Notes: generated by a model not told the origin, from the letters alone. DNA of 64,000 nt from Pseudanabaena sp. FACHB-2040 (GCF_014696715.1 NZ_JACJQO010000005.1:186001-250000), one strand, 5' to 3'. Positions 1 to 9,532 are shown, counted from the first letter of the stretch. Made by a program: numbers and translations.

Positions 1-2
1 TT

Positions 3-92
3 TCGGGCAGCGGTAACTTTGCCTCGGTGGTGGTGGAGCCAGGGCAGGCCGTTGAGCTGGATTTGCAAAACACTGAGGCCGCTTCTTTTTAA
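3..92 (+). CDS. C-terminal end of an unidentified protein (cut by the left edge)
   Basis: Reading frame 3 is open from the window edge to a TAA at 90-92. It encodes about 29 residues ending in LQNTEAASF. The codon use and a Val/Glu-rich stretch (SVVVEPGQAVELDL) look like the end of a real beta-rich domain, but the fragment is too short to name. It converges on the TPS exoprotein gene, whose stop is only 16 bp away, so the two genes share an intergenic region too short for a separate terminator. The call rests only on the open frame and composition. Confidence 0.45.
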   Translation, partial: SGSGNFASVVVEPGQAVELDLQNTEAASF

Positions 93-107
93 GTTAGAGA
101 ATGGCGG

Positions 108-2717
108 TTACTGGTTTTCTAGGCAGGTTCGGGCCAGTACGAGCCGACCATTGGCCAGAGAAGTCACCGCGTTGGGTTCTACGATGGGGTCGCCGGGCTG
201 CCAGGGAGCGGAGCTGGTGGGGGTTGGAATAGCTTGAACTGAGCCGGTGGCAAAGGGCGCGGGCGCGGCTTCACCAGGGTGGGCCGGCAGGCTGTCGCTG
301 CCGGTGATGACTAGAGAGGCGGTGCCTGCTACGGTCGGCGCGATGCAGCTGCCAGCAATGAGCTGATCGGGATTAACCACGGTATCGGGCAGTTCGCTTA
401 GGCTGTTTTGAATGAAGCTGACGTCGGGCAGCGCGATCGCACCACTTGCGATCGCACCACTCGCATTCACATCTACTCGATCATTGCCGTCTAGCTCAAT
501 TGGGTTGGTGCCGCGCGGGGCGGGCTGGAAATTCTCGCCAAAAAAAGCGGGCGTATTGAGCACGATGTTGCCGCCGCTGCCGCCCACAGAAAAGGCCAGG
601 ATGTCGCTGTCGCCCAGCGCAATCACAGAGCGGGCCGTCATGAAGATGTTGCCGCCCCCACCCTCGCCGCTCAAGACCACAGTGGAAATGTCGCCGCTGT
701 TTGAGAGGCGCACCCGGTCGGCATTAATGACGATATCGCCCCCGGTAGACTGCAGAGCTAGCGTCGTGATGTTGCTGGCATCGACTAGCAACAGATCTCG
801 CAGGTTGAGTTCTAGGGTGCCGCCCTGGCCAGTGCCGCCGGTTGCCGCGTTGATGATGCCGCCCTGGGTGACAAAGAGCGATCTGCCCGTAACCAGAATA
901 TCGCCGCCCTGGCCTTGGGAGCCTTCGTCTGCCGAGCTAGAAATCCCGCTGAAGTCTTCATTGCGGCCGACGCCATCGATGATCACATCCTCGCCTGCTC
1001 TCAGGACAATATCTCCGGCGTCACCCTGGGCAGCCGTCGCTGTTACCAGGCGACCTCCCTGAATAAAGCGAGCGGTGCCGCTGATATCGAGATTGATGTC
1101 GCCCGCATCGCCTGTGCCGTTGGTCAAGGTCGTAATCACGGCATCGTTGCTAATCTGCAGCGAGCCTGCCCGGATATTCACATCGCCCGCATTGCCCGTG
1201 CTGTTGGTCAAGGTGGTGATAATCGCGTCGTTAGTGACCTGGACTGAACCAGCCTGAATTTCGACATCGCCCGCATTGCCTGAATTGTTGGTGATGGACT
1301 GAATCAAGGTGCCTTCGCCGCTGAGGCTGAACTGGTCGCTAGCCAGTATCCGGATATTGCCCGCATTAATCGCGGGTGAAAACGACGAAGCTATTAGCTG
1401 CGATCCGTCCGTCATGACCACCTTAGGAGCCTGAAGCGTCACGTTGCCAATCTGAGCAGTACTCTCCAGTTCGGGATCGATAATAAGGATGGTAGACGTG
1501 ATTTGGCTGATCTCTCCGCTGGGGCCAGTGCCAGCGAGGCGAATCGTATCTTCGGCTTGAATGGTGATGTTGCCGGAGCTGCCCTGGCCCAAGGTAAAGG
1601 CCGCGATGGTGCTGCCCCCTAGCAGTTCGAGGGTTTGGGCTGCGATCGCAATATTGCCCGTACTGCCCAAGCCAAGATACACATTGTTCGACAGATCACT
1701 GCTTTCCGATAGCCGCAGTCGCCCGGTAGCGTTGATTTCAATATCGCCTGCCCGGCTGCTTTCATCGCCTGCCAGCGGCCCTAGCCCTGCCGCGATTTCG
1801 CTGTTTCCAGCGATGTCAATGCTGCGGCCATAAAGGGCTATCTCTCCCCGATCTGGGCCAATGACGCTAAGCTGCGCCCCGTTGAGCAGGGCAATGTCGC
1901 CGCGCTCGACAGCTGCCGGGAAGCTGAGCTGTAGATTGCCCCCAGATTGAGCCAGCCCTACAGAGCCTGTGCCTGCGATCGCACCTAGCTCAATGCGACC
2001 CCCAAAGGCGTTCAAGCCTCCGTTATCAATCAAAACCTGATCTCCCAGCAAAATCAGGCTCTGACCGTCAACTACCCGCAGCCCCTGAGCTGGGCTCAAG
2101 AAGTAGTTTGTGCCCGCATCGGCGCGAGAGGTGCTGACAATCGAGCCTGGGATTGCTTGAGTAAAGAGAAAAGCAGAGGGGTTGACCGTCAGTAGCGGCG
2201 ACGGTGCCTCCTGGTTGAGGGCGCTAAACTGACCTGCTTCGCCAAACTGTAGGGTGTCGGCAGTGGTGGCGACAAAGGCTCCACCTACACTCAGCGCCGC
2301 CTCCTCGCCAAACACAACGCCATAGGGGTTAATCAAAAATAGGTTGGTGTCTGGCACCTCGAACCCGCCCCCTGTGTCCTGGACAATGCTGACCAAGCCA
2401 TTAATTGAGGACGCTGCAGCGCCTGTAATGCGGGCAAAGATGTTGGCCAGATCACCAGGGGGCAAGAAGAAGTAAACCCCGTCTCCAGCCCCCACATTGA
2501 ACGTTTCGAAGCTGTGAAACAGATTTTGGTCGCGGACTACACCGCCCTCAATCAGATAAGTCGAGGGAAAGGCGTCTACGGTCGTGCCCAGAGATCCGTC
2601 TGGGATCACCTCCGTCACCTGGGCCGATGCTGGTAAGACTGCGATCGCACTCCCGATCAGGCCACTTCCAATCGCAGCCAAAATAAACCGTGGACGAGAT
2701 ATAGTTTGCCAAATCAT
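108..2717 (-). CDS. Filamentous haemagglutinin N-terminal domain protein (TPS exoprotein)
   Basis: This 869-residue exported protein has a Sec signal peptide at residues 1-32 (hydrophobic core, then ASA before Gln33). A haemagglutination/TPS domain follows at about 35-270, with the family hallmarks NLFHSFETFNV (65-75) and INPYGVVFG (129-137). The rest is a repetitive Gly/Asn/Ile-rich beta-helix (GDIxI, GNIxI rungs) with two nearly perfect 28-residue repeats. Proteins of this family are moved across the outer membrane by a dedicated FhaC/ShlB transporter; the only one in the window is at 34434-36149. There is no RTX or anchor motif, and the tail is short and Pro/Ala-rich, with a Cys pair as in many cyanobacterial homologues. 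It diverges from the CHAT-TPR gene, a common neighbour of TPS genes in cyanobacteria. Substrate or target unknown; adhesin-like is an inference. Confidence 0.88.
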   Translation of the reverse strand: MIWQTISRPRFILAAIGSGLIGSAIAVLPASAQVTEVIPDGSLGTTVDAFPSTYLIEGGVVRDQNLFHSFETFNVGAGDGVYFFLPPGDLANIFARITGAAASSINGLVSIVQDTGGGFEVPDTNLFLINPYGVVFGEEAALSVGGAFVATTADTLQFGEAGQFSALNQEAPSPLLTVNPSAFLFTQAIPGSIVSTSRADAGTNYFLSPAQGLRVVDGQSLILLGDQVLIDNGGLNAFGGRIELGAIAGTGSVGLAQSGGNLQLSFPAAVERGDIALLNGAQLSVIGPDRGEIALYGRSIDIAGNSEIAAGLGPLAGDESSRAGDIEINATGRLRLSESSDLSNNVYLGLGSTGNIAIAAQTLELLGGSTIAAFTLGQGSSGNITIQAEDTIRLAGTGPSGEISQITSTILIIDPELESTAQIGNVTLQAPKVVMTDGSQLIASSFSPAINAGNIRILASDQFSLSGEGTLIQSITNNSGNAGDVEIQAGSVQVTNDAIITTLTNSTGNAGDVNIRAGSLQISNDAVITTLTNGTGDAGDINLDISGTARFIQGGRLVTATAAQGDAGDIVLRAGEDVIIDGVGRNEDFSGISSSADEGSQGQGGDILVTGRSLFVTQGGIINAATGGTGQGGTLELNLRDLLLVDASNITTLALQSTGGDIVINADRVRLSNSGDISTVVLSGEGGGGNIFMTARSVIALGDSDILAFSVGGSGGNIVLNTPAFFGENFQPAPRGTNPIELDGNDRVDVNASGAIASGAIALPDVSFIQNSLSELPDTVVNPDQLIAGSCIAPTVAGTASLVITGSDSLPAHPGEAAPAPFATGSVQAIPTPTSSAPWQPGDPIVEPNAVTSLANGRLVLARTCLENQ
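1120..1287 (-). repeat. 84-bp tandem repeat inside the TPS exoprotein gene
   Basis: Two adjacent 84-bp units (1120-1203 and 1204-1287) encode successive 28-residue beta-helix rungs with the shared core ITTLTNxTGxAGDV. Partial copies lie on both sides. The unit is a multiple of three, so gain or loss would keep frame and change helix length. Confidence 0.75.
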
Positions 2718-2921
2718 TACTTTTTCCCTTACGTCCCTTTGCTATGCTGAGGTGCATCTTTCAAAGCCCCTTCAATGCCCCCTAAAAGCCCCCTCAAGGG
2801 CCAGCCCTAAAGATTGTTTACAGTCGCCTCAGCCAACTCCCCTGTAGACTTGCCTACCATAACAACAGGGCCGCCTCACCCTGATCAAAACGTCATTCTC
2901 CTTTAAATACCCCATCTCCTC
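2718..2921. promoter_or_regulatory. Divergent intergenic region, TPS exoprotein / CHAT-TPR
   Basis: This 204-bp spacer must hold the promoters of both divergent genes. It has a CCCCT-rich stretch at about 2764-2810. I could not identify convincing -35/-10 boxes or an operator. Confidence 0.35.
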
Positions 2922-5540
2922 ATGTTTCAGCGTTGGCCTCGCCGCACCGCCGCCCTTCTGTTTTTAAGCAGTCTCATTCTCACGCTCTGGCTGGGGCTGG
3001 CCCCACTGCCAGGGTTTTCTCAAGTGAGCAGGAGCACCGCTGTTCCGGGCCAGCTGGTGCAGTCGGGCGTGGCGGCCTACCAGAGCGGCGACTATGCAAT
3101 GGCGATTCGGCACTGGCAGGCGGCGCTAGCGGCTTTTCCGGTCGGCATTGCTCTGGCAGAACAGGCCACTGTGCAGGAGAACCTGGCCCGCGCCTATCAG
3201 CAGATCGGGCAAACCCCAGAAGCCCTGAACTACTGGGAAAAGGCCACGGCGGCCCACAGACAGCTAGGCAACTTGGCACAGGTTAGCCACACGCTGACCG
3301 AACAGGCCCAAGTCTATACCAGCCTGGGGCAGCACCGCCGAGCCATTGCCCTACTCTGCCTGCCCCAGGGCGAAGCCGGAAGCGCAATGGACTGCGCGGC
3401 CAATACAGCGCTGTCGCTAGCCCAAGCCGCTGCCGATCCGGTAGGACAGGCTGCCGCTTTGGGCAGCCTGGGAGAAGCCTATCGCCTCAGGGGTGACTAT
3501 GAGCAGGCGCTCAAGGTACTTCAGACCGGGCTGGCCCTGGTGCAGGCTCACGGGCTAGACCAGTATCAGGCCTCTATGCTGAGTGGGTTGGGCAATACCT
3601 ACATCCGGCTGGCTCAGGCCAGCTATCGGCGGGCAGCTTCGTCTGAAAGCTTGGGCATTATTGAATTTGCTCAAACTTTGCAGGCCCAGGCCCAGGCACA
3701 AGAGGCCCAGGCGCTGACCTATCTGCAGCAGGGGCTGGAGGTAGCCCGCCAGCGGCAGGATGCTGGGGCTGAGGTGCGATCGCATCTCAGTCTGCTGCCC
3801 CTCTACCAGCGTCAGCAGCGCTCTGCCGAGGCTGACACTAGCCGTCAGCGGCTGGGTCAACTGATCGGCCAACTGCCTCCTAGCCGCGAAACGGCCTATG
3901 CTGCCATTACGTTGGCTAAGTCCTACCAGCCCAGTCGCGCCACGCTGAATTGCGTTCCAGGAGTTCACCAAGCCGAGGCCCAGCGTTGGCTAGAGCAGGC
4001 CCAGGCCATTGCTATCCGCATTGATGATGACCGAGCAGCGTCCTTTGCTCTGGGTGAACTGGGCCACCTGAGCCAGTGCCGGGGCGATTTGCCGACTGCT
4101 CTTAGCTTTACTCAGCAGGCACTCTGGGCCGCCGATCAGGCTTTGGTTTCGACCGACAGCACCTACCTGTGGCAGTGGCAGCTAGGGCGAATTTATCGGG
4201 CGCAGGGGCAGCAGGCGCAGGCCCTAGCGGCTTACCAAGAGGCTATAGCCACCCTAGAGGTGATTCGCAACGACATTTTGATTGCTGACCAGGAGCTGCA
4301 GTTTGACTTTCGAGACACGGTCGCACCGATTTACCGGGAGCTGATTGCTCTCCAGCTAGAGCCAGAAGGTGCGATCGCACTTCCCAAGCAGGCAACCTCA
4401 GTCAACCTGGAGGCCGCCCTGACTACCGCCGACTCGCTCAAGCTGGCTGAACTGCAGAGCTACTTTGGCAGCGACTGCGTGATTGCCCCCATCAGCCAAA
4501 CGCGGGTAGACCAGGTCAGCGCCAGCTCGGCCACTACTGTCATCAGCTCCATCATTTTGCCGGAGCGCACTGCGCTTATTGCCCGCTTCCCCGATGGGTC
4601 GCAGCAGCTAGCTTGGGTAGACGACAGTTCGCTGCTGCAAAAGACTGTCGTTGACTTTCGCATTCGGCTGCAGCGCTACCGCGACCCCGCCTTTGACAGC
4701 AGCAGCAGCCAACAGCTCTACGCCTGGCTGATCCAGCCCTTTGAATCTGCCCTGCAGGCCAGCGGTACCACGACTCTAGTGTTTGTGCAGGATGGCGTGT
4801 TGCGCAGTGTGCCGATGGCGGCTCTGTACGACGGCCAGCATTACCTGATCGAGCGCTATGCCGTGGCCACTACGCCCTCTCTAACGCTGACCGATTTTCG
4901 GCCCCTGCGGGAAGAAAATTTGCAGGCCCTGGCCCTAGGTCTGAGTCAAAGTATCACGACCGCCGATGGTCAGTCTTTCATTCCCCTGCGCAATGTGCCC
5001 ACCGAGATTAATACGGTGCTCACTCAGTTTCCGGGAAGTCAGGCGCTGCTCAATGGTGAGTTTAGCCGCGAGCGATTGGGGCAAACCTTGGCTCAGCGGC
5101 CCTTTCCGCTGCTGCATGTAGCCACTCACGGCCAGTTTGGGGGCGATCCTAAAGACACGTTCATCGTCACTGGCAAGGGCGAAAAGCTCACCTTTGGCGA
5201 ACTGGAGCGCCTAATTCGCGGCAGCTCGCCCAATGCTGAGCCGCTTGAGCTGATCTCTCTGACGGCCTGCGAAACGGCCGTGGGCGATGATCGCTCGACC
5301 TTGGGGCTGGCAGGCGTGGCGATTCGTGCTGGGGCGCGCAGTGCGATCGCATCTCTCTGGACCATCGACGATGCCACCACCGCCCAGCTCGTCAGCGGTT
5401 TCTATACTGGGCTGATCAAGCCTGAGCTTAACAAAGCTCAGGCTCTACAGGCAGCCCAAAAAGCAGTCATTGCAGCGGGCGGCGATGGAGCCCACCCCGC
5501 TTACTGGGCACCGCTGATCGTAGTGGGCAACTGGCTATAG
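2922..5540 (+). CDS. TPR-CHAT domain protein (caspase-like protease fold)
   Basis: The 872-residue protein starts with a hydrophobic segment (residues about 9-32, LFLSSLILTLWLGLAPLPGF) that looks like a signal peptide or anchor. Tetratricopeptide repeats follow at about 40-450 (for example YQSGDYAMAIRHWQAAL and LRGDYEQALKVLQTGL). A C-terminal CHAT domain spans about 590-870. The catalytic dyad expected of CHAT/caspase-like peptidases is present: His736 in HVATHGQF and Cys783 in SLTACETA. CHAT-TPR proteins are abundant in cyanobacteria and often sit beside TPS exoproteins, as here. Substrate unknown; processing of the neighbouring exported protein is only a hypothesis. The hydrolase gene downstream is 40 bp away on the same strand, so co-transcription is possible. 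Confidence 0.85.
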   Translation: MFQRWPRRTAALLFLSSLILTLWLGLAPLPGFSQVSRSTAVPGQLVQSGVAAYQSGDYAMAIRHWQAALAAFPVGIALAEQATVQENLARAYQQIGQTPEALNYWEKATAAHRQLGNLAQVSHTLTEQAQVYTSLGQHRRAIALLCLPQGEAGSAMDCAANTALSLAQAAADPVGQAAALGSLGEAYRLRGDYEQALKVLQTGLALVQAHGLDQYQASMLSGLGNTYIRLAQASYRRAASSESLGIIEFAQTLQAQAQAQEAQALTYLQQGLEVARQRQDAGAEVRSHLSLLPLYQRQQRSAEADTSRQRLGQLIGQLPPSRETAYAAITLAKSYQPSRATLNCVPGVHQAEAQRWLEQAQAIAIRIDDDRAASFALGELGHLSQCRGDLPTALSFTQQALWAADQALVSTDSTYLWQWQLGRIYRAQGQQAQALAAYQEAIATLEVIRNDILIADQELQFDFRDTVAPIYRELIALQLEPEGAIALPKQATSVNLEAALTTADSLKLAELQSYFGSDCVIAPISQTRVDQVSASSATTVISSIILPERTALIARFPDGSQQLAWVDDSSLLQKTVVDFRIRLQRYRDPAFDSSSSQQLYAWLIQPFESALQASGTTTLVFVQDGVLRSVPMAALYDGQHYLIERYAVATTPSLTLTDFRPLREENLQALALGLSQSITTADGQSFIPLRNVPTEINTVLTQFPGSQALLNGEFSRERLGQTLAQRPFPLLHVATHGQFGGDPKDTFIVTGKGEKLTFGELERLIRGSSPNAEPLELISLTACETAVGDDRSTLGLAGVAIRAGARSAIASLWTIDDATTAQLVSGFYTGLIKPELNKAQALQAAQKAVIAAGGDGAHPAYWAPLIVVGNWL

Positions 5541-5579
5541 CGGCGACGGGATCAGCGGTAACTCAACTTGGGGGCATCG

Positions 5580-6755
5580 ATGCGAATAGGGTCTGTAGCC
5601 ATTTCTTGGCTGGCTTTGCTGCTTAGCGCAGTTGGGCTATTTCTGAGCCTGTGGATTGTGATTCCGGCCCCGGTCTTTGCGCTGCTGCCGCTCTCGGTTG
5701 GGGCTCCCGAAATTAGTCCCTGGCTGCTGGGGGCAAATGCGATCGCACTTCTCATTGCAGGCTGGGCGGGCAAAGCTAGGCTTAGCCGCATTGCTCTGGG
5801 TTTGAGTGCCCTGGCCCTAGTTCTTAGCAGCCTGCCCAGTCTGCAGCTACCCGCCGTTGTGCAGCAGGCCAATTTGACCTTTCAGCAGCAGCTTGGGGTT
5901 GATCCGGCGACCCCCATAGCAGCCTTTCAGCCCCGTCCCTTTCGCTGGCGTACTGCTTTTACAGGCATCCCCCTGCCATCTGTGCGAGAAACGGTCGGCA
6001 TTCCCTTTGCTGAACCCGATGGTGTGCCGCTGACTCTGGCCGTGTACCAGCCCCTAGAGCGTGCTCCCCACCCGACTCTAATTGCTATCTACGGCGGCGC
6101 ATGGCAGCGGGGCAGCCCCACCCAAGATGCCGATTTGAATCGCTACCTAGCCGGGCAGGGCTATACAGTCATCGCCATCGACTATCGCCATGCGCCCGAG
6201 TATCAGTTTCCGGCTCAGTTGGAAGATGTGCGGGGTGCGATCGCATTCATTCGCGCCCACGCCGCCGAATACGACGTTGATCCGGCTCGCATGGCAGTGT
6301 TGGGTCGTTCTGCTGGGGCGCATTTGGCTATGCTGCTGGCCTACAGCGATGAGGCTCCGCCGCTACGAGGTGTCGTTAACTTCTATGGCCCGGTCGATTT
6401 GGCGACGGCCTACCGCCAGCCGCCGGTGCCCGACCCAATTGATACCCGCGCTGTCTTAACGGCCTTTTTGGGCAACGGCCCTGACCAACAGCCAGAGCGC
6501 TATCAGCAGGCGTCTCCTCTGTATGCAGTGCGGCCTCAGCTGCCGCCTACTCTGATGTTCTACGGCGGGCGCGACCATGTTGTACAGGCCCAATATGGTA
6601 GGGCGCTAGCCCAACAGCTTCTAGCGGCGGGCAACTCAGCCCTCTATATCAAAATTCCCTGGGCCGATCATGCTTTTGATGCGGTCTTCAATGGCCCCAG
6701 CAGTCAGCTAGCGATCTACTACACTGAGCGATTTTTAGCCCAGGTGCTTAAGTAG
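5580..6755 (+). CDS. Membrane-anchored alpha/beta hydrolase (BD-FAE/esterase type)
   Basis: Starting at the ATG at 5580 (an in-frame TTG lies 12 bp upstream) the protein has 391 residues. Three hydrophobic segments occupy about residues 1-95, so the enzyme is probably membrane-attached. The soluble part has the alpha/beta hydrolase pattern: oxyanion-hole YGGAWQRG, nucleophile elbow GRSAGAH with Ser244, acid in YGGRDHVV, and His in WADHAFDAV. The HGG-like motif and spacing match the esterase/BD-FAE families acting on carboxylic esters. It follows the CHAT-TPR gene by 40 bp. The natural substrate cannot be read from sequence. Confidence 0.82.
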   Translation: MRIGSVAISWLALLLSAVGLFLSLWIVIPAPVFALLPLSVGAPEISPWLLGANAIALLIAGWAGKARLSRIALGLSALALVLSSLPSLQLPAVVQQANLTFQQQLGVDPATPIAAFQPRPFRWRTAFTGIPLPSVRETVGIPFAEPDGVPLTLAVYQPLERAPHPTLIAIYGGAWQRGSPTQDADLNRYLAGQGYTVIAIDYRHAPEYQFPAQLEDVRGAIAFIRAHAAEYDVDPARMAVLGRSAGAHLAMLLAYSDEAPPLRGVVNFYGPVDLATAYRQPPVPDPIDTRAVLTAFLGNGPDQQPERYQQASPLYAVRPQLPPTLMFYGGRDHVVQAQYGRALAQQLLAAGNSALYIKIPWADHAFDAVFNGPSSQLAIYYTERFLAQVLK

Positions 6756-7355
6756 GGTGGGCGCTGCCAGCCCTACCATTGCTGTCTTCTACTCAGGCCA
6801 CAGTTCCCGCAAATTTAGGGTGAATCCTGACAGGATGGGGCTGCCGCTAAGGAAGTCAGGGGCTAATAGGGTGGTCACTGAACCGTCGGGTTCATAAATA
6901 TAAACGGTCCTCTACTACAGAGACATGGATTGCAAGTACAAATCTCTAGGTGCAAAATCTGAGTTTGCTTACTTTTCTTCTCTTAATTCGTTTATCTCGA
7001 TATGAGTCTAAGTAATGAAAAGGCTGGAAATTTCCGCTGGGTAAGGCTTTTAAGGGCCTCTCAAGTGTTAAGAAATATGCGTACAATGCATAGATTTTCA
7101 TATAATTTGCCATCCCCAGAGGAGGAAGCAAGAGATGAAGCAATCGCTCAATTACATACTACGTAGACTCTCTAACTATTATTCTGTAAAGAAAGAAGCG
7201 ATAATGCATAGCCTAATTACGTACATAATTATTTAGATCAAAATTAAAGAATTGATGAACACAGATAAAAAATTGATGAACATAGGTTTGTCTATAATTC
7301 TCTAGATGCAAATAAATTAATTTAAAATTACTAAATTTAGTACAGCCTGTAATTT
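6756..7355. other. 600-bp AT-rich intergenic region
   Basis: No supportable gene is seen. Composition drops sharply to AT-rich from about 6900, in contrast to the GC-rich genes to the left. The 12-mer AATTGATGAACA occurs twice, at about 7250 and 7273, just upstream of the PEP-CTERM gene. This could be promoter-proximal or chance in AT-rich DNA. Small reverse-strand open frames here lack coding character. Confidence 0.4.
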
Positions 7356-8027
7356 ATGACTTCACGAAAGTTCTCGCTAGAACTCCCTGTCCTACTAGCT
7401 GGAGTTCTCACTTTTGTAAGCAGTCTCTTCCTCCAGAGTAAAGCTGAAGCGTTTAGCTTCGTTACTGAAATTCCTAATTCAATTACAGGACAAAGCATTA
7501 GCTCAATTTTAGCTACAGATGGCCGGTTCGAGAATGTTGGCACAGCCAGTCTTAATCCGTCTCCAACTCTTTCAGTTGATAAGACGGTAGTGTTCAGTAT
7601 ATCTAACAATAAAACACCTTTACCTATCTCTCAACCAGGAGTTTTAACCTTTTTCGATCAATCAGATAAGTTTGTTGGGAACGAGCTACAGATTACATCT
7701 TTTACGGATAAGGTATTTTTTGGGCTTATAGATCCTGATGAGAACAATCGCTATGACATTTTTCTTAACGGCACTTTACTATTTAAGGATAAACAGTTTC
7801 TTGCAGGAACCGAAAGCGGAATCGTTGTATTGCAAATAGATCCTAGTGAGACTGTAAGAGTTATAACCTCAGTCCCATCAAATGGTTATTTAGGAGACGA
7901 TGGACTAGGCGCTGTTGCCTTAGCCCGCACTCAGCCTGTTCCTGAGCCTACCTCTACATTAAGTTTTCTAGCCTTTGGCGCTCTAGGTGCAGGTTCAACC
8001 CTCAAACGCAAAAGGGTAGTGCGTTAA
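7356..8027 (+). CDS. PEP-CTERM sorting-signal protein of unknown function
   Basis: The 223-residue protein begins with a Sec signal peptide (about residues 1-32, hydrophobic core LPVLLAGVLTFVSSLFL). It ends with a PEP-CTERM tail: a Val-Pro-Glu-Pro motif near residue 192, a short hydrophobic helix (LSFLAFGALGAGS), and a basic end LKRKRVVR. PEP-CTERM tails are recognised by exosortase, which is not in this window. The middle (about 35-185) is beta-strand-like and not recognised. The gene is much more AT-rich than its neighbours, as are 6900-9060 overall, which suggests an acquired or relaxed region. Surface or extracellular-matrix location is inferred from the tail. Confidence 0.8.
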   Translation: MTSRKFSLELPVLLAGVLTFVSSLFLQSKAEAFSFVTEIPNSITGQSISSILATDGRFENVGTASLNPSPTLSVDKTVVFSISNNKTPLPISQPGVLTFFDQSDKFVGNELQITSFTDKVFFGLIDPDENNRYDIFLNGTLLFKDKQFLAGTESGIVVLQIDPSETVRVITSVPSNGYLGDDGLGAVALARTQPVPEPTSTLSFLAFGALGAGSTLKRKRVVR

Positions 8028-8149
8028 TCTGCTGTGAGATTGATAGAGTAGAAAGGCTCATTAACGAGAAATCTGGTGCTGCAATGCCCGCTATATGTCA
8101 TGGTAGAGCCCGTAAACATGGCTTAATGACCATTGGGCATTAACACTAT

Positions 8150-8340
8150 CTTTGTCCTGCTTGCCATCAAATTCAGGATCACCTGCAAATGAGGCCGCCG
8201 TCCTCGGGGCCGATAGCGTTTCAGTTGCTCTCGCAGTGCCCCTCGAACTTGGCGAATCATCCCCTGCACTGACCAAGCGTAGTGATTGAGGAAGCGGCTC
8301 AGGGCACTAGCTGACTTTAGCTCGTTTGAGAAGTTTTCTT
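8150..8340 (-). pseudogene. IS701-like transposase fragment
   Basis: The reverse strand encodes a fragment with the pattern SALSRFLNHYAW, QVRGALREQL, GRRPHLQVILNL. This resembles the N-terminal region of IS701/IS4-type DDE transposases. The frame ends soon after, and no DDE core or terminal inverted repeats are seen. The 5' side is cut by a GATCCCCC palindromic repeat at 8361-8456. It is a decayed remnant, not an active element. Confidence 0.55.
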
Positions 8341-8360
8341 CGATGCACTCGCTTGACAAA

Positions 8361-8456
8361 GATCCCCCTAATCCCCCTATAGCCCTTACGGGCATGCGCC
8401 AAAGGCGTAGGAAAAGGGGGACTTTTTACCCCCTTTTCAAGGGGGCAGGGGGGATC
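8361..8456. repeat. GATCCCCC-type palindromic repeat (MITE/REP-like)
   Basis: The element begins GATCCCCCTAATCCCCC and ends with GGGGGGATC. Internal A/G-rich and T/C-rich blocks (AAAAGGGGG, CCCCCTTTT) pair with each other. Such terminal-palindrome elements are widespread in cyanobacterial intergenic DNA. It adjoins the transposase remnant. A related C/G-run palindrome is at 36186-36248. Confidence 0.7.
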
Positions 8457-8702
8457 CAGATAAGCTGTGGTACTTCTCAAACATCCTCTAAAGAGCCCCA
8501 GGTGTACCGAGAAATTAAACGGTTGCTCAAGGCGTTGAATAAGACCACCCTGTTATTTCCGGTTATCCGATCAATCGTGATTGGAGAATACATGGATGAA
8601 CTAGAAACTCGTTGCTTGGTGATGGTTACAAATCTCAATGACTTTACAATCCTGTTTAATTCAAGCCACAAGCGATATTCCTAAAAGGTTCGAAATGCTT
8701 GG

Positions 8703-9059
8703 ATGAACCTAGAAACCTTTTGTGGCTTAGATGAGAAGGAATATAAACCATTGTTTGTGTTCACATATCTGTTTGAGGGACATCGTGTCGAGTTTATTGT
8801 AGTCCCAGAGCTAATAGAGTACTTTGAGGATTTTTTGACGGCCCAGGAGAACTATCTGCAAACACTTGAGGTGTTCGGGGTGTCTGTGAAAGCGTTGAAA
8901 AGGTTTGACTTTATAGACAGCCTGAACTTAGAAGATACTTATAAAATATTTTCTTCAGATAATCGAAAGACTCTTAGAGAAGCAGCATATTTAAAGCACA
9001 TAAAGGCTGAATTGAATTGTCTAATTGAAGGACGTTGGTCTTTGAACTATGAAGAGTAG
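8703..9059 (+). CDS. Hypothetical protein, 118 residues
   Basis: This open frame encodes an acidic, aromatic-rich protein (VFTYLFEGHRVEFIVVPELIE near residues 18-38) with balanced composition typical of a folded small protein. I do not recognise a family. The same frame is open upstream from 8592 to a TAA at 8682-8684, only 18 bp before this ATG. So an ancestral longer gene split by a stop codon, or a two-gene operon, are both possible. It is AT-rich like the PEP-CTERM gene. No clear Shine-Dalgarno sequence precedes the ATG. Confidence 0.45.
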   Translation: MNLETFCGLDEKEYKPLFVFTYLFEGHRVEFIVVPELIEYFEDFLTAQENYLQTLEVFGVSVKALKRFDFIDSLNLEDTYKIFSSDNRKTLREAAYLKHIKAELNCLIEGRWSLNYEE

Positions 9060-9155
9060 CAGTTTTGTAAGGTGCGCTATTGCTTCAGCGGGACGCACCG
9101 AATTCTGAACTGGTAACAGAGTTCTCAAAGAGGCTAGAAGACTTTCAGCGCCAAT

Positions 9156-9532
9156 ACGGTTGACGCAGCCGCGCCCCTATCCTATGCTCAATCATTAAGC
9201 TGTCGCACGCGGCAGCGGTATACAGAACTCGAAAACCTTAGGCGCTGTCGGAAAGTGTTTGCGCCACCGACCGACAGCTAAATCCCCAAAACTGACCGTA
9301 GCAGCCTCGGAGATCTAGGGTGATGATACCCTGATCATCCTCCACTGCACTATGTAGCGGGATTGGTCAGGGTTTTTGAGTTCTGGTTTCCTCAACCTGA
9401 CCTCACGCCTGTTGGTACGAGTGAGGCGAAGCTGTTTCAAGAGGGCTTACCCCCCAGAGATTGCTGTGCCAAGGCTCGCGATGACAGACGCAGGAAAGGT
9501 TTCTATCCACAAACCAAAGGAACCAGAACCCA
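9156..9532 (+). ncRNA. Conserved structured leader, copy A
   Basis: This non-coding stretch precedes the 77-residue gene at 9533. It is repeated with no net length change as copy B (24942-25318, reverse strand), and its core is shared with copy C upstream of 44404. The core hairpin at 9244-9278 has an 8-bp outer stem (GCTGTCGG with CCGACAGC), an AA/GA internal loop, a short inner stem and a 7-nt loop. A second potential hairpin (GATGAT 9322-9327 with ATCATC 9334-9339) follows. Across the three copies pairs in the main hairpin covary, which supports selection on structure. Whether it acts in cis as a 5' UTR or is a separate transcript is not known. Promoter not identified. Confidence 0.5.

Noticed and set aside
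412-1062. Long forward-strand open frame inside the TPS exoprotein gene
   Set aside because: Composition is Pro/Ser/Arg biased as expected from the opposite strand of a Gly/Asn-rich beta-helix gene. No ribosome site and no domain; the reverse-strand gene explains the region.
6946-7143. Reverse-strand 65-codon frame in the AT-rich gap
   Set aside because: AT-driven Leu/Lys/Tyr composition, no ribosome site, no motif; likely random open sequence.
8286-8684. Forward 132-codon frame across the GATCCCCC repeat
   Set aside because: The first half is translated repeat sequence; only the last 30 codons could be real and they are discussed with the 8703 gene.
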